From NCBI GenBank assembly GCA_018699075.1, contig JABIPV010000257.1, forward strand, positions 1-5,752: a stretch of 5,752 nt of DNA. Direction: 5' to 3'. The notes below the pieces were generated by a model that saw only the letters and a list, made by a program, of their open reading frames with translations, was not told the DNA's origin and did no database searches. The position numbers and the translations under genes are program-made. Positions 1-5,752 of the stretch are shown one piece after another; the first letter of the stretch is position 1, and every line of letters starts with the position of its first letter. The DNA is from Kordiimonadaceae bacterium (GTDB lineage: Bacteria; Pseudomonadota; Alphaproteobacteria; Sphingomonadales; Emcibacteraceae).

Positions 1-1
1 A

Positions 2-2671
2 AGGGTCGCAAAAGCAAAGTTGGCATTAACCACAGCTATTGCTGATCTTCAAGGAAGTTGGGATTTAGAGAAAATCACTAAAACCCTTAGTGACTTTGCA
101 GAAACATCTCTGAACAAAAGTGTTAATTATCTTATTAATCAGGCCGTTGTATCCGGTGATCTTTCCCATGTAGATAATAATACTCTTCCTAAAAATGTGA
201 GTAAAAACTCCGGTTATGTTATTTTAGCTATGGGAAAATTGGGCGGTTATGAACTTAATTATTCAAGCGATATTGATTTAATCGTCTTATTTGATTTTGA
301 CATTGTTAATTATAGCGGCCGCAAAACGGCTCAGGATTTTTTTATAAAACTTACACAAAAACTGGTCAAAATAATGGCTGACCGTACCGCAGACGGTTAT
401 GTATTTCGTACAGATTTACAGCTTAGGCCCGACCCAGGAGCAACACCAATTGCCGTTTCCATGGAGGGTGCAGAATTTTATTATCAAAGTATCGGCCTTA
501 ATTGGGAACGAGCCGCAATGATTAAGGCCCGACCGGTTGCCGGCGATATTATCGCCGGGCAAGATTTTTTACAGCGGATTAGAGGATTTGTCTGGCGCAA
601 GCATTTGGATTATGCGGCAATTGATGACATCCATGCCATAAAAAACCTTATCCATGAACATCATAGTCACCGCGAAATAATGCTCGCAGGCCATGATGTT
701 AAACTAGGACGCGGAGGCATTCGTGAAATTGAATTTTATGCACAAATTCACCAACTTATTTCCGGTGGACGCGAACCCGGCCTAAGAATACCCCCCACAT
801 GCTTGGCTTTAAATGCATTATGCAAAGCAGGTAAATTCACCAAATCAGAAAATAATACACTTCAAAAAGCTTATGTATTTTTAAGAACGCTTGAACACCG
901 GTTGCAAATGATAAATGACGATCAAACTCATCAAATACCAACGGCAGATGACGATATTCTACGCATCACAAAATTTATGGGTTACGACACAGTAGATGAC
1001 TTTAAAAAGAAAATAATGGAACACCTAAACGGCGTCCATATGCTTTTTAATAACCTTTTGCGAGATACTAATCAAACAACCCGAACTGATAAAAGTTTGT
1101 CTTTCCCTACAGATAAATACCATCCAGACACAATCGTCGCTATTCAAGCCGCCGGTTTTAAGGACCCACAAAAAATATATGATTTGATCAAAAATTGGCA
1201 ATTAGGCCGTTATCGTTCTTGTAGAACGGAACGGGCAAGACTATTATTAAAGCAACTTATTCCGGATATTTTAACCGCTTTTGGCGACCATGATAATCCG
1301 GATGCAGGATTTGTAAAGTTTGATGATTTTTTATCAAAACTACCATCCGGCGTACAATTATTTTCGTTTATAAAAGCCCAACCATGGCTGCTCGAACTCC
1401 TTGCGCTGATCACAGGTATTGCGCCATTTTTATCCAATCAACTTTCAAGACAACCACTCTTATTAGATAGTGTTCTGAGCGCAGATCTATTTGAACAAAA
1501 TTCTTCATTTGAAACCCTATCCCAAAGCCTCGATGAACAAATTCTAACGGCACGTGATTTTCAAGACGTTCTTGATATTGCCCGAAAATGGGCTAATGAA
1601 GGCAAATTTCAAGTTGGGCTTCAACTTCTACGTGGCACAACAGATGTGGTTCACTTTGGTGAAACCCTTGCTTTTATTGCAGAAATATCCTTAAACGCCA
1701 TGTTGAACCATGTAAAAAAAGAATTTGCAAAAAAACATGGCGTCATAGAAAAATCATCGCTTTGTATTCTTGCTATGGGGAAATTAGGCGGACATGAGTT
1801 TACCACCACATCCGATGTTGATATGATCCTGATATATGATGCGGAAGATATGAACGCACTTTCAAGTGGGCCAAAACAACTTACCGTTAACCATTATTAT
1901 GCTAGGTTAAGTCAAAATTTCATCAATAGTATATCCGCCCTTACCGGTGAGGGAAAATTATATGAAATTGATATGCGCCTTCGCCCTTCCGGAACGGCAG
2001 GGCCGCTTGCTGTGTCCATTGAAGGGTTCAATGATTATCAAACGGGGCAAGCCTGGACATGGGAACATATGGCATTAACCCGTGGTCGTGTAATATCCGG
2101 TTCGAAAACATTAACCGGCAAAATCGAGAACGGTATATATGATATATTAAGCCATAAAGGGCGTGACCAAGATAATTTATTACATGAAGTGTCAAAGATG
2201 AGGCAAAAACTTGTCGACAATTACACCACAGATAACATTTGGGCCATGAAACATACACGTGGCGGAATTGTCGATGCGGAATTTATTTGTCAATATTTAC
2301 TCTTAAAACATGCAAATATAAAACCTGATATATTAAGTAAAAATATGCTTAATCAAATTTTAGAACTTACCAAAGCGCGAATTTTAACAGAAATTACCGG
2401 TCAAAAACTCTATGACGCCTGTCATTTATTGCAATCCATTCAAGCTATGCTACGCTTATGCCTAGGTTCTACATCAAAAAATGATGAAAGATCAGAAGCG
2501 TTATTGTCTTCTATTGCTGAGCTTTTAAAATGCTCCCCAGATGATATTGAAGGTCTTATAATTGAAAAACAAAAGTTTATTTATGATTTATATGTAGAAA
2601 TCATTGAAAATCCGGCATTACAAATGCTTACCCCAGAACCCACACCACCACTAGATAATAGCAGGAAATAA
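2..2671 (+). CDS. glnE: Bifunctional glutamine synthetase adenylyltransferase/adenylyl-removing enzyme, 5'-truncated
   Basis: GlnE attaches AMP to, and removes it from, a tyrosine of glutamine synthetase, switching nitrogen assimilation off and on under PII control in the cytoplasm. The reading frame is open to the left edge, and the six codons before the TTG at 20 (RVAKAK) continue the usual family sequence, so this is a partial gene rather than one starting at 20. Roughly 60-110 N-terminal residues are probably missing, since family members are about 950-1000 aa. Counting from the TTG, the N-terminal deadenylylase nucleotidyltransferase has GKLGGYELNYSSDIDLIVLF (72-91; D84, D86) and the third Asp at D132 in DLQLRPDPG, then GRGGIREIEF. 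The C-terminal adenylylase has GKLGGHEFTTTSDVD (587-601; D599, D601) and D651 in DMRLRPSGTAG, then RGGIVDAEF. Both sites keep their metal-binding aspartates. Q134 sits where Arg is usual. The stop lies one base before bcp, suggesting cotranscription. Confidence 0.96.
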   Translation, partial: RVAKAKLALTTAIADLQGSWDLEKITKTLSDFAETSLNKSVNYLINQAVVSGDLSHVDNNTLPKNVSKNSGYVILAMGKLGGYELNYSSDIDLIVLFDFDIVNYSGRKTAQDFFIKLTQKLVKIMADRTADGYVFRTDLQLRPDPGATPIAVSMEGAEFYYQSIGLNWERAAMIKARPVAGDIIAGQDFLQRIRGFVWRKHLDYAAIDDIHAIKNLIHEHHSHREIMLAGHDVKLGRGGIREIEFYAQIHQLISGGREPGLRIPPTCLALNALCKAGKFTKSENNTLQKAYVFLRTLEHRLQMINDDQTHQIPTADDDILRITKFMGYDTVDDFKKKIMEHLNGVHMLFNNLLRDTNQTTRTDKSLSFPTDKYHPDTIVAIQAAGFKDPQKIYDLIKNWQLGRYRSCRTERARLLLKQLIPDILTAFGDHDNPDAGFVKFDDFLSKLPSGVQLFSFIKAQPWLLELLALITGIAPFLSNQLSRQPLLLDSVLSADLFEQNSSFETLSQSLDEQILTARDFQDVLDIARKWANEGKFQVGLQLLRGTTDVVHFGETLAFIAEISLNAMLNHVKKEFAKKHGVIEKSSLCILAMGKLGGHEFTTTSDVDMILIYDAEDMNALSSGPKQLTVNHYYARLSQNFINSISALTGEGKLYEIDMRLRPSGTAGPLAVSIEGFNDYQTGQAWTWEHMALTRGRVISGSKTLTGKIENGIYDILSHKGRDQDNLLHEVSKMRQKLVDNYTTDNIWAMKHTRGGIVDAEFICQYLLLKHANIKPDILSKNMLNQILELTKARILTEITGQKLYDACHLLQSIQAMLRLCLGSTSKNDERSEALLSSIAELLKCSPDDIEGLIIEKQKFIYDLYVEIIENPALQMLTPEPTPPLDNSRK

Positions 2672-2672
2672 A

Positions 2673-3134
2673 ATGTTAGAAACAGGCCAAAAAGCCCCCG
2701 ACTTTAATTTAGCCGATGAAACTGGCAAAAAAGTTTCCTTATCCGATTTTTCTGGAAAAAATATCGTACTTTATTTTTATCCTAAAGATAGCACCCCAGG
2801 ATGCACTAAAGAATCCATCGGCTTTAGCCAATTAAAAGATCAATTTGAAAAATTGGATACCATTATCCTAGGTGCCTCCAAAGACAGTGTGAAAAAGCAC
2901 CAAAACTTTATTAAAAAGTATGATTTGACCGTAAAACTTTTGGTTGATGAAGATGGTTCATTATGTGAAGATTATACAGTATGGGTACTTAAGAAACTTT
3001 ATGGCCGTGAGTATATGGGAATTGAACGCGCGACATTTTTAATTGGTAAAGACGGCATAATTAAAAACATCTGGCGAAAAGTAAAAGTAAAAGGACATGT
3101 AGAAGAAGTCTTAGAGACCATAAAATCATTATGA
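2673..3134 (+). CDS. bcp: Peroxiredoxin, Bcp/PrxQ type (thiol peroxidase)
   Basis: This is a cytoplasmic thiol peroxidase that reduces H2O2 and organic hydroperoxides, probably using thioredoxin or glutaredoxin as donor. The 153-aa length is normal for the family. The active-site signature PxxxTxxC is present as PKDSTPGC, with P37, T41 and peroxidatic C44, and the conserved arginine is R119 in GIERATFLI. The resolving cysteine found five residues downstream in E. coli Bcp is replaced by I49. The only other cysteine is C98 in the SLCEDYTVW segment, at the place of E. coli C99. The protein may therefore act as a 1-Cys enzyme. The ATG follows the glnE stop by one base, and an AGGA at 2663-2666, inside glnE, can serve as ribosome binding site. 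The stop overlaps the next gene by 4 nt. No oxidative-stress regulator site is visible. Confidence 0.94.
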   Translation: MLETGQKAPDFNLADETGKKVSLSDFSGKNIVLYFYPKDSTPGCTKESIGFSQLKDQFEKLDTIILGASKDSVKKHQNFIKKYDLTVKLLVDEDGSLCEDYTVWVLKKLYGREYMGIERATFLIGKDGIIKNIWRKVKVKGHVEEVLETIKSL

Positions 3135-3931
3135 CTTCTGTTTGCAAGGCAGTCTTAGAGGCTTTTAATGCTACTGAGGTAGAATATAAAGTTAATTTAA
3201 CCAGAAAAGCCGCCCGAGAATGGTTCTCGGGAAATTTATCTTTTGAATTTAATGCTTCTCCCCCTCAAAGACCGGGGCGACCGGATAAACCAGAATTAAT
3301 CGCCCCCCAAGACATGCCTAGACGGCGAAATGCCAAGGCACGTGCCGCACGTATCGCCATGCTCCACGCCATTGCCCACATCGAACTTAATGCCATTGAT
3401 TTAGCCTTAGATATTGTTGTGCGCTTTGGCGCTGATATGCCAAAAGAATTTACTGATGATTGGATCAAGGTTGCTGACGACGAAGCAAGGCATTTTTCTA
3501 TGCTCAATAATCTCCTAATCGAATTTGACAGTTTTTATGGTGCTATGCCCGCCCATGACGGATTGTGGCAATCTGCAAGCACTACGTCCCATGATTTATT
3601 GGCGCGCCTTGCCATTGTACCTCTGGTTCTTGAAGCCCGCGGATTAGACGTCACACCTGCCATGATAAAAAAGTTTCAAGCTGCCGATGACCAAAAAAGC
3701 GTAAAGGCCTTAGAAATAATTTACCAAGAGGAAATTGATCACGTTCGTGCTGGCATAAAATGGTTTGAATATTTATGTATAAAAAGAAACATTAACTCTG
3801 AACAAGCATACCATAATTTGGTAAATCAATATTTCACCGGAAAACTCAAGCCTCCCTTCAATATTGAGGCACGAAATCAAGCAGGGCTTGGAGAAAAATT
3901 TTATATGCCTTTGATTCAGCAAAATAACTAG
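3131..3931 (+). CDS. DUF455 family ferritin-like protein, probable di-iron protein of unknown function
   Basis: This 266-aa protein matches the DUF455 (COG2833) family, a ferritin-like four-helix group with no settled function known to me. Family landmarks are the N-terminal RKAAREWFSG (25-34), the proline-rich linker with PGRPDKPELIAP and DMPRRR (48-66), HAIAHIELNAIDLALD (79-94), DDEARHF (116-122), PAHDGLW (140-146), LEARGLDVTP (167-176) and EEIDHV (200-205). Carboxylates and histidines occur in the classic di-iron order: E85, E118-x2-H121, E168, E201-x2-H204. I infer metal binding from this pattern; oxygenase, oxidase or iron-storage activity cannot be told apart. There is no signal peptide or membrane segment, so it is probably cytosolic. 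The start overlaps the bcp stop as ATGA, which favours translational coupling and coexpression with the peroxiredoxin. A perfect hairpin lies at 3213-3231 inside the gene. Confidence 0.9.
   Translation: MTSVCKAVLEAFNATEVEYKVNLTRKAAREWFSGNLSFEFNASPPQRPGRPDKPELIAPQDMPRRRNAKARAARIAMLHAIAHIELNAIDLALDIVVRFGADMPKEFTDDWIKVADDEARHFSMLNNLLIEFDSFYGAMPAHDGLWQSASTTSHDLLARLAIVPLVLEARGLDVTPAMIKKFQAADDQKSVKALEIIYQEEIDHVRAGIKWFEYLCIKRNINSEQAYHNLVNQYFTGKLKPPFNIEARNQAGLGEKFYMPLIQQNN
3213..3231 (+). other. Perfect 8-bp-stem, 3-nt-loop inverted repeat inside the DUF455 gene
   Basis: CCCGAGAA (3213-3220) and TTCTCGGG (3224-3231) are exact reverse complements around a TGG loop, 82 nt into the coding sequence. In mRNA this would form a compact, fairly stable hairpin in an otherwise AT-rich message. 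An A/T-rich stretch follows, but not an immediate T-run, so it is not a classical terminator. It encodes part of the conserved AREWFSG segment. A functional role is unproven. Confidence 0.4.
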
Positions 3932-4041
3932 TTAAAACTGTTTGCTTTCCTTAACATTTTACTATCATATACAGGTTATTTTTACGAGTCGATGTAAGTT
4001 ATTAATATAATTGAACGTATTTTATAGAGATTAAATCAAAT
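3932..4041 (+). promoter_or_regulatory. Intergenic region with a putative sigma70-type promoter for the M23-bactofilin pair
   Basis: This 110-bp AT-rich gap is the only substantial non-coding stretch between genes. It contains an exact TATAAT at 4006-4011. The best partner upstream is TTACGA at 3982-3987 (18-bp spacer), which matches the TTGACA consensus at only three of six positions. Transcription would begin near 4018, giving a leader of about 24 nt before the ATG at 4042. A second, weaker -10-like TATCAT lies at 3963-3968. The ribosome binding site is poor: TAGAGA at 4025-4030, 11 nt from the ATG. I see no operator palindrome. In such AT-rich DNA a -10 match can occur by chance, so this is a suggestion only. 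Confidence 0.35.
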
Positions 4042-5244
4042 ATGAATTTTAAAAAATTAATATTTTGGGTAACAAAAACAGCAGAACGTTATTTTCCTGA
4101 CAGACAATTATACTTCAGGACAAATGGTGATGTTCGTTTCATTACCATTTCAAAGAAACTGCAAATATTTTCAAGTGCAGTAGCTGCTTGCCTAGTCATT
4201 TGGTTTTCCGTAGCATCCTATAATTATGTTTATGTCAATGAAATTTTAGGCAATAAAGATACAGAAGTATCAAATGCCAATCGCAATTATGATGAGCTGG
4301 AAAATCAATATTCCGAACTAAAAAACGACATTCAAAAGTCAACAGTAGCATTAGAGCAACGTCAAAAGTATATTCAACAAATTTTAGAAGAAGAAGAAAT
4401 TCTTGATACAAATATTCCTTCTGACGCTACTGAATTCGATGACAGCACCATTACGGACGACGATTATGACGGTGATGATAAAGAAGCCCGAAATAATATC
4501 CGTGATCAAAGTTTAGATAAAATTTATGTGGCCTTGAAGCGCATTGAGATGCAACAAAATAAAACCGTAAAGTCTATCACTGATAAAGTTGACGTAAAAC
4601 TTTCCTTTTTAAAGGAAACTCTTGATAAAGCTGGCATTACGGAAAAAACAATGCTGTCATTGGCAAAAAAACTTCCTTCTTCTACCGCACAAGGTGGTCC
4701 TTTAATCGAACTCAAAAATGGTATCAATGGGGTTTCCCTTAACAGTACAACTTTTGATCAGCTTTATGAAAAGCGAAATAGTTTAAATGATCTTGAAATG
4801 GCCATTCAATATTTGCCGGTTATCACCCCACCGGAAAAATATTATATTTCTAGCAAATTTGGCGTTAGACGCGACCCGCTCACAAAAAAATGGGCCACTC
4901 ATAAAGGTGTCGATATGGCCGGCTGGCATAAAACGCCAATTAATGCTAGTGGTGAAGGTTTGGTTAAAAAAGCAGGTCGAAATGGATCATTTGGATTATT
5001 TGTGGAAATTGATCACGGAAATGGATTTAGGACAAAATATGGCCATCTTTCAAAAGTAAACGTTAAACGCGGTGACGTTGTTACTGCAGGTCAACTTATT
5101 GGCCTAATGGGAAGTACCGGCAGAAGCATGAGCACACATTTACATTATGAGATCTGGTTCAACGGAAAACCCATTGATCCACTGAAAGTATTTAAGGCAG
5201 CAAAAGATGTTCAAAAAATCAAACAACAAGAATATACCAGTTAA
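4042..5244 (+). CDS. Membrane-anchored M23 (LytM-type) peptidoglycan endopeptidase with coiled-coil stalk
   Basis: This is a predicted zinc endopeptidase cutting peptide cross-links of peptidoglycan in the periplasm. The 400-aa protein has a basic N-terminal stretch of about 42 residues (K4, K5, K12, R16, R21, R26, R32, K38, K39), one membrane helix around 43-63, a coiled-coil region (about 75-120), an Asp-rich patch (133-146), a second helical region (about 155-210) and the M23 domain (about 268-385). The positive-inside rule puts the N-terminus in the cytoplasm. Zinc ligands and catalytic residues are complete: H287 and D291 in HKGVD, H335 in YGHL, and H366 and H368 in HLHYE, so it should be active rather than a degenerate LytM activator. 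It overlaps the bactofilin gene by 38 nt. Bactofilin-linked M23 enzymes (Csd1 in Helicobacter, LmdC in Hyphomonas) shape cells, and the same role is inferred here. Substrate bond and exact ortholog are undetermined. Confidence 0.93.
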   Translation: MNFKKLIFWVTKTAERYFPDRQLYFRTNGDVRFITISKKLQIFSSAVAACLVIWFSVASYNYVYVNEILGNKDTEVSNANRNYDELENQYSELKNDIQKSTVALEQRQKYIQQILEEEEILDTNIPSDATEFDDSTITDDDYDGDDKEARNNIRDQSLDKIYVALKRIEMQQNKTVKSITDKVDVKLSFLKETLDKAGITEKTMLSLAKKLPSSTAQGGPLIELKNGINGVSLNSTTFDQLYEKRNSLNDLEMAIQYLPVITPPEKYYISSKFGVRRDPLTKKWATHKGVDMAGWHKTPINASGEGLVKKAGRNGSFGLFVEIDHGNGFRTKYGHLSKVNVKRGDVVTAGQLIGLMGSTGRSMSTHLHYEIWFNGKPIDPLKVFKAAKDVQKIKQQEYTS

Positions 5245-5713
5245 CAACGAAACAAAACCTAAGGAAGTTACGCCCATGAAAGCCCCTGCAAATTCTGTCC
5301 CTTCAATCATTAGTTCAGATGTTACCATTAAAGGTAATGTTTCCACGGCGGGCGAAATACAGCTTGACGGTACAGTAGAAGGCGATGTGAATAGTACTTC
5401 GCTAACCATCGGCGAACACGGTACAGTTAAAGGAAAAGTATCTGCTGATGATGTTGTGGTTAAAGGTACCGTAAAGGGAAGTATCGTTGGAAGAAATATC
5501 CGCCTTGAAAAGTCCGCAAAATTAACGGGTGATCTTTGCCATCAAACGCTCAGCATTGAAGCGGGCGCATTTATAGAAGGCAACCTTAGCCACCAGAACA
5601 ATGCCGGTAGTACAACAGCTGCGCCCAGCCCAACAGCGAGCAATGCCACTAAAGTAGTTTCCGGAAACGCAAATAGCGATACCAAAGCACCCGCACAAAA
5701 GAAAATCTTTTAA
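5207..5713 (+). CDS. Bactofilin (polymerising cytoskeletal protein, DUF583)
   Basis: Bactofilins self-assemble without nucleotides into membrane-associated filaments that position cell-wall enzymes. The 168-aa protein has a short N-terminal tail beginning MFKKSNNKN, a beta-helix core (about 35-128) and a disordered Ala/Pro/Ser/Thr/Asn-rich tail (129-168) ending in KKIF. The core shows the repeating turns typical of the family: GTVEGDV (55-61), GTVKGKV (72-78), GTVKGSI (87-93), then LTGDL and the highly typical SIEAGAFIEGNL (116-127). The family is also called BacA or CcmA. I chose the ATG at 5207, although it lies 38 nt inside the peptidase gene, because MFxK starts match the membrane-targeting N-terminus of this family; AAGG at 5194-5197 precedes it. 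An in-frame ATG at 5276 (residue 24) has a better ribosome binding site and would give a 145-aa form lacking that segment. The overlap suggests the pair is made together. Confidence 0.93.
   Translation: MFKKSNNKNIPVNNETKPKEVTPMKAPANSVPSIISSDVTIKGNVSTAGEIQLDGTVEGDVNSTSLTIGEHGTVKGKVSADDVVVKGTVKGSIVGRNIRLEKSAKLTGDLCHQTLSIEAGAFIEGNLSHQNNAGSTTAAPSPTASNATKVVSGNANSDTKAPAQKKIF
5261..5278 (+). promoter_or_regulatory. Strong Shine-Dalgarno and alternative in-frame start for the bactofilin
   Basis: AAGGAAG at 5261-5267 stands 8 nt before an ATG at 5276-5278, in frame with the bactofilin (Met24). It is the best ribosome binding site I found for any gene start in the window. Initiation here would place the bactofilin 31 nt after the peptidase stop instead of overlapping it, and would yield a core-plus-tail protein without the MFKK terminus. 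Either the gene has two starts or the purine run is a chance product of codons for K-E-V. Confidence 0.4.
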
Positions 5714-5752
5714 GAATTAATCAAGCGGGTAGTTTACATAAACACTTTTATC

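Noticed and set aside
20..22. TTG as the start codon of glnE
   Set aside because: The frame is open to the left edge, codons before it fit the family, and the known N-terminal region is missing, so the true start is upstream of the window.
1210..1437. Minus-strand open frame inside glnE
   Set aside because: It is a shadow of a well-conserved coding region, with no recognisable protein or ribosome binding site.
2028..2258. Two overlapping minus-strand open frames inside glnE
   Set aside because: Both lie opposite the conserved adenylylase domain, have no family resemblance, and their composition mirrors the coding strand.
3077..3094. AAAAGT hexamer repeat in bcp
   Set aside because: Three near-copies encode the normal KVKVKG segment of Bcp; this is codon-level coincidence, not a functional repeat.
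3265..3507. Minus-strand open frame opposite the DUF455 gene
   Set aside because: It covers the most conserved part of DUF455 on the other strand and has no independent support.
3931..3955. GTTAA...TTAAC inverted repeat after the DUF455 stop as a terminator
   Set aside because: Only five A/T-rich base pairs with a 15-nt loop and no T-run; too weak for an intrinsic terminator.
4601..4618. TTTCCTTT/AAAGGAAA palindrome in the M23 gene
   Set aside because: The 2-nt loop and A/T-rich stem make a weak structure, and it encodes ordinary coiled-coil residues (LSFLKE).
4524..4727. Minus-strand open frame opposite the M23 gene
   Set aside because: It is a shadow frame with no start signal or recognisable product.
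4787..5059. Plus-strand 90-aa frame inside the M23 domain
   Set aside because: It is an out-of-frame reading of the conserved peptidase domain; the M23 motifs lie in the other frame.
5140..5409. Minus-strand frame with a hydrophobic stretch across the M23/bactofilin junction
   Set aside because: It lies opposite two well-supported genes; the hydrophobic stretch arises from complementing the Lys/Asn-rich bactofilin start.
5369..5485. DNA direct repeats beginning GGTAC at 5369, 5420 and 5465
   Set aside because: They encode the repeated beta-helix turns of the bactofilin (GTVEGD, GTVKGK, GTVKGS) and need no separate explanation.
5732..5743. GTTTACATAAAC hairpin after the bactofilin as a terminator
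   Set aside because: The stem is at most 5 A/T-rich pairs with a tiny loop, and the window ends before any T-run could be judged.

Overview
The window looks like a chromosomal segment of an AT-rich alphaproteobacterium (about 40% GC by eye). The evidence is the type of GlnE, the DUF455 protein and the bactofilin, all of which read like alphaproteobacterial family members, and the gene order glnE, bcp, DUF455, M23 peptidase, bactofilin. That order is from memory of the group and was not searched. All genes are on the + strand. I see no RNA gene, mobile element, CRISPR array or sign of recent transfer.

Layout. Positions 2-2671 hold most of glnE, the two-headed adenylyltransferase/deadenylylase of glutamine synthetase; its 5' end lies outside the window. 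One base later comes a Bcp-type peroxiredoxin (2673-3134). Its stop codon overlaps the start of a DUF455 ferritin-like protein (3131-3931) in an ATGA junction. These three genes are packed as one transcription unit. A 110-bp AT-rich gap (3932-4041) follows, with a consensus -10 box and no convincing terminator. After it come a membrane-anchored M23 (LytM) peptidoglycan endopeptidase (4042-5244) and a bactofilin (5207-5713) that overlaps the peptidase by 38 nt.

How the genes work together. The first block joins nitrogen control (GlnE) to two likely redox or metal proteins (Bcp and a probable di-iron protein), with no obvious shared pathway. The second block is a recognisable morphogenesis module: a cytoplasmic, membrane-associated bactofilin polymer paired with a cell-wall hydrolase whose N-terminus faces the cytoplasm. 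The general concept is known from Helicobacter (CcmA/Csd1) and stalked alphaproteobacteria (BacA/LmdC), so it is not a new system. The details most worth checking are two plausible bactofilin starts (with or without the membrane-targeting N-terminus), the basic cytoplasmic tail of the peptidase, an Asp-rich patch in its periplasmic stalk, and a perfect GC-rich hairpin early in the DUF455 gene.
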